Assembly (NCBI GenBank): GCA_002842935.1
Contig: PHEM01000169.1
Span: 6,759 to 13,584 of the forward strand
Reading direction: 5' to 3'
Length of the DNA stretch: 6,826 bases
Source: Alphaproteobacteria bacterium HGW-Alphaproteobacteria-13
GTDB taxonomy: Bacteria > Pseudomonadota > Alphaproteobacteria > Sphingomonadales > Sphingomonadaceae
A program made the translations under genes and the position numbers. This document shows positions 1 through 5,498 of this stretch, piece after piece (the first letter of the stretch is position 1; each line of letters opens with the position of its first letter). The notes below the pieces were generated by a model. That model was not told where the DNA came from and did no database searches. It was given only the letters and a program-made list of their open reading frames with translations.

Positions 1-221
1 CCCGCCGATGCGAAAGCGGAAATGTCGCCGCCGCCGCAGAAGAGCTTGCCCTCGCCGGTGAACAGGACGGCGCGCACCGACCGGTCCTCCGCCGCCTCGC
101 GGCAGCGCGCCTCGAGCGATGCCGCGAGCGCCATGTCGATCGTGTTTCCGGCATCGGGCCGGTTGAGCCGGATGAGGGCCACGGCGCCATCGCGCGCGAG
201 AATGACAGGATCATGCGCCAC
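1..221 (-). CDS. Enoyl-CoA hydratase/isomerase (crotonase) family protein, N-terminal part only
   Basis: Only the first 73 codons are visible; the gene runs off the left edge. The crotonase fold hydrates or isomerises enoyl-CoA thioesters, normally the second step of beta-oxidation, in the cytoplasm. Seen: an N-terminal strand pattern with IRLNRP at residues 17-22, a VLFTGEGKLFCGGGD stretch at about 52-66, and in it the CGGGDI segment (62-67), which matches the oxyanion-hole/CoA-binding loop of the family. The start chosen is GTG at 221-219, because AGGAGG-like TGGAGG (228-233 on the + strand as its complement) lies 6 nt upstream and the frame gives the usual family N-terminus. It overlaps the end of the phosphotransferase gene by 11 nt, so translation is probably coupled. 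Active-site glutamates lie outside the window, so hydratase cannot be separated from isomerase or hydrolase members. Confidence 0.88.
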   Translation of the reverse strand, partial: MAHDPVILARDGAVALIRLNRPDAGNTIDMALAASLEARCREAAEDRSVRAVLFTGEGKLFCGGGDISAFASA

Positions 222-1305
222 GACAGGCCTCCATTGCAGAGCGCGCGAGGCTCGCCAGACGCGGAAAGACTTCGGCACGCCGGGCCGCCTGCGCATTCGA
301 CGCCGTGCCGCGCAGGACGCGACCCCTGATCCCGTGAAAAATCACGGCCAGCCGGAAGAACTGGAACGCGATGTAGAAATCCCAGTTCGGAATGTCCGAC
401 CGTCCGGTCCGCGCACAGTAACGCTCGATATAGGCCGCCTCGCCCGGCAGACCGAGTGGAACCGGGTCGGCACCGCCGAGCCCCGCGACGATATCCGGCG
501 GCATGCGATAGGCCATCGCGTGATAGGCGAAGTCGGCGAGCGGATGACCGAGCGTCGACAATTCCCAGTCCAGCACCGCGAGGATGCGTGGCTCGGTGGG
601 ATGAAAGATGAGATTGTCGCAGCGAAAGTCGCCATGGACGATGCGCGTTTCGTCATCCGTTGGAATGGCGGTCGGAAGCCATTCCACGAGCGCATCCATG
701 TCGTCGTTCCGGCCCGCCAGATCGTCGCCGAGATATTGTTTCGAGAAGCGTGCAAACTGCCGGGCAAAGAAGTTGCCGGGCTTGCCGAAGTCGCCGAGCC
801 CGACGGTTTCGGGTTCGATGCCGTGAAGCGCCGCGATGACGCGGTTCATCTCGTCATAATAGGCTGCGCGACCGGCGAGCGGCACGTCCGCGAAGCCCGC
901 ATCCCAGATTACGCGCCCCTCGACCATCTCCATCACATAGAAGTCGCTCCCGATGACCGAGGCGTCCTCGCAGACGCCGAGAATGCGCGCCACGGGAACC
1001 CCGCTTCCGGCAAGCGCGGCCTGAACGCGCGCCTCGCGCACGACATCATGCGCTCCCCTGAGGAGCTCGCCGGGCGGCTTGCGCCGCAACACATAGCGCG
1101 CTCCCGGCGTCGAGAGCCGGTAGGTCGGATTGGACTGGCCGCCATTGAACTGGGCGATGTCGAGTTCGCCGCGAAATCCTTCGATATTGGATGACAGCCA
1201 GCGCGCGAGCGCCGCCGCGTCGAGCGCCGTACGCACATCGCCCGCGCCCTTGTTGGCGGCCTCGATCTCCGCGGCACCAAGTGCTTCGTTCGGATCATCC
1301 GCCAT
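211..1305 (-). CDS. APH-fold phosphotransferase family protein (LvaA / ACAD10-11 kinase-domain type)
   Basis: A 364-residue cytoplasmic kinase-fold protein of the aminoglycoside phosphotransferase (APH) superfamily. Seen: GGQSNPTY (55-62), the nucleotide-binding glycine loop; VLRRKP (72-77), which supplies the ATP-contacting Lys76; HGDFRCDN (224-231), the Brenner motif with catalytic Asp226 and metal-binding Asn231; and DWELSTLGHP (246-255), with Asp246 as the second metal ligand. All kinase residues are present, so it should be active. Start: ATG at 1305, with GGAAGG 6 nt upstream; an upstream in-frame TTG at 1341 lies deep in the preceding gene and lacks such a site. It overlaps the end of the acyl-CoA dehydrogenase gene by 11 nt. 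Family knowledge: proteins with this motif set next to ACAD10/11-like dehydrogenases phosphorylate the 4-hydroxyl of 4-hydroxyacyl-CoA (LvaA in P. putida, N-terminal region of ACAD11). That substrate is inferred here. Antibiotic resistance is unlikely given the catabolic context. Confidence 0.9.
   Translation of the reverse strand: MADDPNEALGAAEIEAANKGAGDVRTALDAAALARWLSSNIEGFRGELDIAQFNGGQSNPTYRLSTPGARYVLRRKPPGELLRGAHDVVREARVQAALAGSGVPVARILGVCEDASVIGSDFYVMEMVEGRVIWDAGFADVPLAGRAAYYDEMNRVIAALHGIEPETVGLGDFGKPGNFFARQFARFSKQYLGDDLAGRNDDMDALVEWLPTAIPTDDETRIVHGDFRCDNLIFHPTEPRILAVLDWELSTLGHPLADFAYHAMAYRMPPDIVAGLGGADPVPLGLPGEAAYIERYCARTGRSDIPNWDFYIAFQFFRLAVIFHGIRGRVLRGTASNAQAARRAEVFPRLASLARSAMEACRGA
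228..233 (-). promoter_or_regulatory. Ribosome binding site of the enoyl-CoA hydratase gene
   Basis: TGGAGG read on the minus strand, 6 nt before the GTG start at 221. It lies inside the last codons of the phosphotransferase gene and decides the GTG start. The ATG at 214 is in another frame and gives no crotonase-like protein. Confidence 0.7.
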
Positions 1306-2509
1306 GGGCGGCCTTCCAGTCGCGCTTGATCTTCTTCGCAAGACTCCATTTGTGGACCTCGGTCGGACCGTCGTAGATGCGGAAGGCGCGAACCTCGCGG
1401 AACACCTGCTCGACGATCGTCTTGTCGGTGACCCCTGTGCCGCCCATCACCTGGACACAGCGGTCGGCGATGCGCATCAGCGCCTCGGACACCGCGACCT
1501 TCGCCATCGAGCTCTCGGCAGTGCCGAGCGATCCGGCATCGAGCACGTTCGCGCACCAGTCGATCATCAGCTCGGCCTGCTTCAGGTCGATCATATTTTC
1601 GGCAAGCATGAAGCCCACCCCCTCATGATCGACCAGCGGCTTGCCGAACGCCATGCGGCGGTTCGCATAGTCGGTGGCGATTTCGTGCGCGCGCCGGCAG
1701 GCACCGAGCCAGCGCATGCAATGCGACAGCCGTGCGGGGCTCAGGCGGATCTGCGCGTAGCGGAATCCCTCGCCGGCATCGCCCAGCATCTGGTCGGCAG
1801 GAATGCGGAGGTTGTCGATCGTCACCTCGCAGTGTCCGCCGGGCATCGAGCTGTCGATCGTGTTCGGGATATGGTCGATCCGGATCGCCGGATCGGGAAG
1901 ATCGACAAGGAACATGCAGGCGCCGCCGGCGCTGTCGGCCTCTTCCGAGCGCGCCATCACGATGCCGACACCGGCCCCATGCGCACCCGTGCTGAAACAT
2001 TTACGCCCGTTCACGACCCAGTGATTGTCGTCGCGCCGGCAGGTGGTGATCATCATCGAGGGATCCGAGCCGGCGCCCTGCAATTCGGCGGGCTCGGTCA
2101 TGAAGAAGCAGGAGCGCGCGCGTCCCTCGACGAGCGGCGCAAGGAAGCGCGCCCTGATCGCCTCGCTGCCGACGTGGCCGAGAAGATACATGTTGCCCTC
2201 GTCGGGGGCCGCCGTGTTGCAGGCGACGGGTCCCAGCGGCGAGAGCCCGGTCGCCGCCAGCACCACGGCGGTCTCGCGCTGGCTGAGATGGCTCCCGTCG
2301 GCAAGGATATGGGGGGTCAGCACCCCTGCGTCTCTCGCGCGCGCCTTGAGTTCGGCGACGAGTTCGTCGGTCGGGCCGCCGTGCGCATCGCGCCGGGGGT
2401 CCTTCTCATAGGGCAGGACGGTCGAGCGAACGAAGTCCTCGACCTCGCGCGCGATCGCGATCGCCCGCTCGGAGACGCCGGTTCCGGCGGCCGTCGATCC
2501 GTCCATCAT
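1295..2509 (-). CDS. Acyl-CoA dehydrogenase, ACAD10/ACAD11-like (LvaC-type)
   Basis: A 404-residue FAD-dependent acyl-CoA dehydrogenase fold. Seen: an N-terminal helical domain; the FAD/substrate loop MTEP...GAGSDPS (137-151); VNGRKCFSTGA (166-176); the middle beta domain; and the C-terminal helical domain with QVMGGTGV (353-360) and IYDGPTEVH (378-386). The residue at the catalytic-base position (Glu in the YEGTS motif of short- and medium-chain enzymes) is Asp380, as in the DGPxEVH motif of ACAD10/11-like proteins. From MTEP Glu139 to Asp149 of GSD is 10 residues, against 6 in the classical signature, so the loop carries an insertion. Start: ATG at 2509, sharing one base with the TGA of the preceding SDR gene (TGATG); a second ATG follows at once at 2506. 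There is no strong ribosome site, so it is probably translated by coupling. Its kinase partner follows directly. By family analogy it would turn 4-phosphoacyl-CoA into enoyl-CoA, but simple 2,3-dehydrogenation cannot be excluded. Confidence 0.9.
   Translation of the reverse strand: MMDGSTAAGTGVSERAIAIAREVEDFVRSTVLPYEKDPRRDAHGGPTDELVAELKARARDAGVLTPHILADGSHLSQRETAVVLAATGLSPLGPVACNTAAPDEGNMYLLGHVGSEAIRARFLAPLVEGRARSCFFMTEPAELQGAGSDPSMMITTCRRDDNHWVVNGRKCFSTGAHGAGVGIVMARSEEADSAGGACMFLVDLPDPAIRIDHIPNTIDSSMPGGHCEVTIDNLRIPADQMLGDAGEGFRYAQIRLSPARLSHCMRWLGACRRAHEIATDYANRRMAFGKPLVDHEGVGFMLAENMIDLKQAELMIDWCANVLDAGSLGTAESSMAKVAVSEALMRIADRCVQVMGGTGVTDKTIVEQVFREVRAFRIYDGPTEVHKWSLAKKIKRDWKAAHGG
1312..1317 (-). 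promoter_or_regulatory. Ribosome binding site of the phosphotransferase gene
   Basis: GGAAGG on the minus strand, 6 nt before the ATG at 1305, inside the C-terminal codons of the upstream acyl-CoA dehydrogenase gene. It supports the 364-residue start over longer alternatives. Confidence 0.6.
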
Positions 2510-3276
2510 CACTTCGGGGCCATGCGGATGGCGCCGTCGAGGCGGATGACTTCGCCGTTCAGCATCGGGTTGACGATGATGGCCTCGACCAGCTTCGCGA
2601 ATTCGGCGGGCTGGCCGAGGCGGCTCGGGAACGGGACCTGTTTCCCGAGCGAGTCCTGCGCATCCTGCGGCAGCGTCGCGAGCAGCGGTGTCCAGAAGAT
2701 GCCCGGCGCGATGGTGTTGATGCGGATGCCGTAGCGCGCGAGTTCGCGCGCGATGGGCAGCGCCATCGCGACAATTCCGCCCTTGGACGCGGCGTAGGCG
2801 GGCTGGCCGATCTGGCCGTCGAAAGCGGCGACGCTCGCGGTGTTGACGATGACGCCGCGCTCGCCATCGGTGCCGAGCGGGTCGGCGGCGGCAAGGCGCG
2901 CGGCGAACTTCGAGAGGACGTTGAAGCTGCCGATGAGGTTGATGCTGATGATCTTTGCGAAGTCGCCGAGCGGCAGCGCCCTGCCTTCGCGGTCGAGCAC
3001 CTTGGCGGGCGGACCTATGCCGGCGCAATTGACGAGAATCCGGGCCTTGCCGTGAAGGCCCTCGGCCTCGCCGAGAGCGTCCTCGACGGCCAGTTCGTCG
3101 GCCACATCGACATTGACATAATGGCCGCCGACCGCACGCGCCTTGGCCTCGCCGAGTTCGGCGTTGAGATCGAAGATGGTCACCCTGGCGCCCTGCGCCG
3201 CGAGCAGGTCGACCGTCCCTGCGCCGAGCCCCGAGGCTCCGCCCGTGACGATTGCGGCCATTCTATCGATTTTCAT
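2509..3276 (-). CDS. 3-hydroxyacyl-CoA dehydrogenase type 2 (HSD17B10-like SDR)
   Basis: A 255-residue classical short-chain dehydrogenase that should oxidise 3-hydroxyacyl-CoA to 3-ketoacyl-CoA with NAD+. Seen: the cofactor loop TGGASGLG (11-18); Asp36 at the end of beta2 (FDLN), which points to NAD rather than NADP; NCAG (83-86); catalytic Asn113 (SINLIG), Ser148 (NTAS), Tyr161 and Lys165 (YAASK); and IAPGIFWTP (189-197). The C-terminal PFPSRLGQP and NPMLNGEVIRLDGAIRM blocks are hallmarks of type-2 3-hydroxyacyl-CoA dehydrogenases, which also act on 2-methyl-3-hydroxybutyryl-CoA. Length is normal for the family and the catalytic tetrad is complete. Start: ATG at 3276 with GGAGA 5 nt upstream. 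It lies 54 nt after the first acyl-CoA dehydrogenase gene and its TGA overlaps the next ATG. It provides the third beta-oxidation step of the operon; the exact acyl substrate is not visible. Confidence 0.93.
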   Translation of the reverse strand: MKIDRMAAIVTGGASGLGAGTVDLLAAQGARVTIFDLNAELGEAKARAVGGHYVNVDVADELAVEDALGEAEGLHGKARILVNCAGIGPPAKVLDREGRALPLGDFAKIISINLIGSFNVLSKFAARLAAADPLGTDGERGVIVNTASVAAFDGQIGQPAYAASKGGIVAMALPIARELARYGIRINTIAPGIFWTPLLATLPQDAQDSLGKQVPFPSRLGQPAEFAKLVEAIIVNPMLNGEVIRLDGAIRMAPK

Positions 3277-3306
3277 ATAGGTCTCCGGTTTCAGATGAGG
3301 GGCTTT

Positions 3307-3321
3307 GCCGGCGGCGCCGGC
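3307..3321 (-). repeat. Perfect short inverted repeat between the first dehydrogenase and the SDR
   Basis: GCCGGC, a 3-nt spacer, then GCCGGC, in the 54-nt gap between two operon genes. It can form a 6-bp GC stem in the mRNA. No U-run follows on the minus strand, so it does not look like a terminator; an mRNA-stabilising or processing role is only possible. Such repeats also occur by chance at this GC content. Confidence 0.3.
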
Positions 3322-3330
3322 TCGAGAGGG

Positions 3331-4458
3331 TCAGAGGGCGCGCGCAATCACCATGCGCTGGATGTCGGAAGTGCCCTCGTAGATCTGGCAAACGCGCACA
3401 TCGCGGTAGATTTTCGCGACGCCATATTCTTCGAGATAACCATAGCCGCCGAGCGTCTGGAGCGACCCCGACACCACGGCTTCCGCGGTTTCGGATGCCA
3501 CCAGCTTGGCCATCGACGCCTGGCTGAGACAGGCTCCGCCCGTGTCCTTGACCGCCGCGGCATGAAGCACGAGCTGGCGCGCCGCCTCGAGCCGCGCCGC
3601 GAGGTCGGCGAGCCGGTGTCCGACGGCCTGATGCTCGATGATCGGCTTGCCGAAGCTCTTGCGTTCCTTCGCATAGCGGACGGCGATTTCGAGCGCAGCG
3701 TCCGCCATGCCGATGCACTGGGCCGCGATGCCGATACGCCCAGTCTCGAGGTTGGCGAGCGCGATCGCATATCCATCACCGGGCGCGCCGAGCATCTGCC
3801 CGTCGCCGAGACGCAGATCCTCGAAGCGAATGGCGCAGGTATCGGATGCCGCCTGGCCAAGCTTGTGCTCGACCTTGTCGACATGATAGCCGGGCGTGTC
3901 GGTCGGGACGAGGAACGCACTGATCCCCCGCTTGCCGGCATCGGCATCGGTGACCGCGAAGACGATCGCCAGCCTGGCGATCCGGCCATTCGAGATGAAC
4001 TGCTTCGCGCCGTCCAGGCGCCAGCCGCCGTCGATGCGCGCCGCGCGGGTACGCAGCGCGGCGGCGTCCGACCCCGCGTCGGTCTCGGTCAGCGCGAAGG
4101 CACCCGTATAGCGGCCGGCGACGAGATCGGGGAGAAAGCGATCCTGCTGTTCCGGGTTCCCATAGTTGAGAAGCGCCGAGACGATCAGGCTGTTGTGGAT
4201 CGACAGGATCGTCGAGAGCGCGCCATCGGCGGCAGCGATTTCGATCAGGGCGAGCGCATAGCTCACATAATCGACCGCGGCGCCCCCCTTCGCCTCGGGT
4301 GCCGTCATACCGAACAGGCCAAGTCCCGCCAGTTCGCCAAAAAGCTCGGGGGGATAGCTGCCGGCCGCCTCGAAAGAGACACTGGCCGGGGCAATGCGCT
4401 CACGCGCGAAATCGCGGATCGTGTCGCGAATGGCTGTCTGCTCGGGGGAAAGAATCAT
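3331..4458 (-). CDS. Acyl-CoA dehydrogenase, short/branched-chain (ACADS/AcdA-like)
   Basis: A 375-residue FAD enzyme that oxidises a saturated acyl-CoA to the trans-2-enoyl-CoA, passing electrons to electron-transfer flavoprotein. Seen: the N-terminal helical domain starting LSPEQTAIRDTIRDFA (3-18); the first family signature ALTETDAGSDAAA (122-134); the second signature QTLGGYGY (334-341) running on to Asp353; and IYEGTSDIQR (359-368), with Glu361 as the catalytic base in the place used by short- and medium-chain and short/branched-chain enzymes. Length and domain order are complete. Start: ATG at 4458, where family proteins begin; the GAGAGG before it is only 1 nt away, so initiation may be unusual or use a short leader. 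It is the first gene of the operon, behind a promoter-like region. The sequence supports the short/branched group, but the preferred chain length cannot be read from it. Confidence 0.93.
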   Translation of the reverse strand: MILSPEQTAIRDTIRDFARERIAPASVSFEAAGSYPPELFGELAGLGLFGMTAPEAKGGAAVDYVSYALALIEIAAADGALSTILSIHNSLIVSALLNYGNPEQQDRFLPDLVAGRYTGAFALTETDAGSDAAALRTRAARIDGGWRLDGAKQFISNGRIARLAIVFAVTDADAGKRGISAFLVPTDTPGYHVDKVEHKLGQAASDTCAIRFEDLRLGDGQMLGAPGDGYAIALANLETGRIGIAAQCIGMADAALEIAVRYAKERKSFGKPIIEHQAVGHRLADLAARLEAARQLVLHAAAVKDTGGACLSQASMAKLVASETAEAVVSGSLQTLGGYGYLEEYGVAKIYRDVRVCQIYEGTSDIQRMVIARAL

Positions 4459-4474
4459 ACCTCTCAGCCTTGTA

Positions 4475-4490
4475 TTTACTTGTGAGTATA
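4475..4490. promoter_or_regulatory. Candidate operator palindrome overlapping the -10 box
   Basis: TTTACTTGTGAGTATA contains the arms TACT and AGTA around a 4-nt centre, with partial symmetry extending outward (TTTACT against TATACT in the complement). It covers the -10 box and the likely start of transcription, the usual place for a repressor site. TetR- or MerR-family acyl-CoA-responsive repressors commonly control operons like this. No regulator gene lies in the window, so the binding protein is unknown. Confidence 0.35.
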
Positions 4491-4513
4491 GTTCCTTCTA
4501 ACTGGTTTTAACC
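4485..4513 (-). promoter_or_regulatory. Candidate promoter of the acyl-CoA degradation operon
   Basis: On the minus strand there is TATACT (4490-4485), five of six matches to the sigma-70 -10 consensus. A poor -35 candidate, GGTTAA or GTTAAA, lies 16-17 nt upstream. This is an unusually AT-rich patch in a GC-rich window, just ahead of the first operon gene. Transcription would start near 4478, leaving a leader of only about 20 nt. The weak -35 fits an activated or repressed promoter. Confidence 0.45.
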
Positions 4514-4537
4514 GCCGCGCGCAAGAGGGTTCGCGGC

Positions 4538-4554
4538 AAAGCGCCGGAAGGCGC
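4538..4554 (-). terminator. Weak candidate Rho-independent terminator after the dld-SDR genes
   Basis: Minus-strand reading gives GCGCC, a UUCC loop, GGCGC, then only three U. It is correctly placed, about 145 nt beyond the SDR stop and before the next operon's promoter. The stem is short and the U-run minimal, so a Rho-dependent end is just as likely. Confidence 0.25.
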
Positions 4555-4697
4555 GCGATCTGGCTGCCGATCGCGGGAACGATATGTTTGAAGCTGCCGA
4601 AGGCGGCGTAACCGCCACCGCCGCCGGAAGCGGTCCGGCTGTCAGCCGACCGCGCAGGTGCGGGGATTCGCGCCGACGCGCGGCGCGATCGCTCCCG

Positions 4698-5456
4698 CTA
4701 GGCCACGCCGCCATGGATGGTGAGGATCGCCGCCGAGGTATAGGCCGAGCGCGGCGATGCGAGGAATAGCGCCGCATCGGCAACCTCGCGCGCCGAAGCG
4801 AAGCGCCCGAAGGGCATCGAGGCGGCGAGCTCGGGCCAGCGATCGGAGTCGCCGAGTTCGCGTTCGGCCTGGACGCGCAGCAGGCTCGTCAGACGTTCGG
4901 TGCTGACCGGCCCCGGGTTGACGCCGACCACGCGCACGCCGTCCTTCGGAGCCGATTTGCCGAGCGCGCGCGTGAACGCCATCAGCGCCGCATTGCCGCT
5001 CGCGCCGGCGATATAGTCTGGCGGCATCGTCTCGCCGGCGGCACCGATAATATTGACGATCACGCCGCCGCGTGCGGCAAGCTTCGGATAGAGCGCGCGC
5101 GCAAGCGAGATGAAGCCGAACACCTTGAGATCCCACGCCGCCCGCCAGCGCGCATCGTCCACCGCCTGCAGGCCTCCCGGTGGAATCGCACCGGCGTTGT
5201 TGAACAGGAGATCGAGGTCGCCGGCCGCTTCCGCAAGGCCGTCGATGCCTTCGGACGTGGAAAGATCGGCGGCATGGGTGCGGATTCTCGTGCCGTACCC
5301 GCGTAGCGGCTCGGCGGCGCGATCGAGATCGGCGGCGCTGCGCGCCACCATCATCACGTCGCAGCCTTCGGCCGCGAGTCCCCCCGCGATCGCGAGGCCG
5401 ATGCCCTTCGAGGCCCCGGTCACGAGCGCCTGCTTGCCACCAAGCTCCAGATCCAT
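4698..5456 (-). CDS. Atypical SDR family protein lacking the Ser-Tyr-Lys catalytic triad
   Basis: A 252-residue protein with a classical SDR Rossmann fold. Seen: the nucleotide-binding loop TGASKGIG (13-20), ARS (38-40) at the end of beta2 (compatible with NADP), DL at 64-65, NNAG (86-89), and NPGPVSTER (180-188). Relative to E. coli FabG (Ser138, Tyr151, Lys155) the same numbered positions here are Gly138, Gly151 and Asn155; I checked the codons around 5000-5020. The nearest Tyr, Tyr148, is three residues off and not followed by Lys in register. This pattern (YIAGASGNAALMAFTRAL) recalls a known group of divergent SDRs annotated like PRK06125, so it is a subfamily trait rather than decay; the frame is intact. 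Start: ATG at 5456 with AAAGGAG 7 nt upstream. It follows dld after 42 nt and is probably co-transcribed. No reaction can be assigned. Confidence 0.85.
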   Translation of the reverse strand: MDLELGGKQALVTGASKGIGLAIAGGLAAEGCDVMMVARSAADLDRAAEPLRGYGTRIRTHAADLSTSEGIDGLAEAAGDLDLLFNNAGAIPPGGLQAVDDARWRAAWDLKVFGFISLARALYPKLAARGGVIVNIIGAAGETMPPDYIAGASGNAALMAFTRALGKSAPKDGVRVVGVNPGPVSTERLTSLLRVQAERELGDSDRWPELAASMPFGRFASAREVADAALFLASPRSAYTSAAILTIHGGVA

Positions 5457-5463
5457 TCACCGT

Positions 5464-5470
5464 CTCCTTT
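5464..5470 (-). promoter_or_regulatory. Ribosome binding site of the atypical SDR gene
   Basis: AAAGGAG on the minus strand, 7 nt before the ATG at 5456. This is the strongest such site in the window and fixes the start. It sits in the 42-nt gap after dld. Confidence 0.7.
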
Positions 5471-5498
5471 CAGCACCGCACCCTGTCCACAGCCTGGC

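Noticed and set aside
22..1194. Plus-strand open frame (390 codons) opposite the phosphotransferase
   Set aside because: Shadow of a kinase gene with a full motif set; low-complexity, no domain.
211..1305. Antibiotic (aminoglycoside) resistance role for the APH-fold protein
   Set aside because: The superfamily is broad, and the overlap with an ACAD10/11-like dehydrogenase and a hydratase points to acyl-CoA metabolism.
211..1341. Longer phosphotransferase start at TTG 1341
   Set aside because: Rare start codon inside the previous gene, no ribosome site; ATG at 1305 has GGAAGG at proper spacing.
1130..2734. Long plus-strand open frame (534 codons) opposite the SDR and ACAD10/11-like genes
   Set aside because: It is antisense to well-recognised proteins, has Arg/Ala/His-rich sequence without family motifs, and long antisense frames are expected at this GC content.
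1295..3028. A 577-codon minus-strand frame that would add about 170 residues to the ACAD10/11-like dehydrogenase
   Set aside because: The extra part is an Arg-rich off-frame reading of the HSD17B10-like gene; the true start is the TGATG junction at 2509.
3052..4485. Long plus-strand open frame (477 codons) opposite the first acyl-CoA dehydrogenase
   Set aside because: The opposite strand has both acyl-CoA dehydrogenase signatures and the catalytic Glu; the plus-strand product has no recognisable motif.
4602..4616. GGCGG-CGTAA-CCGCC hairpin in the intergenic region
   Set aside because: Short stem in a run of GCC/GGC triplets with no U-run; likely chance.
4476..4697. Frame stays open for 73 codons after the TAG of the atypical SDR, which could suggest readthrough or a truncated longer protein
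   Set aside because: The 252-residue SDR already ends at the normal family C-terminus, the extension is Arg/Gly-rich without motifs, and it runs into the promoter region.
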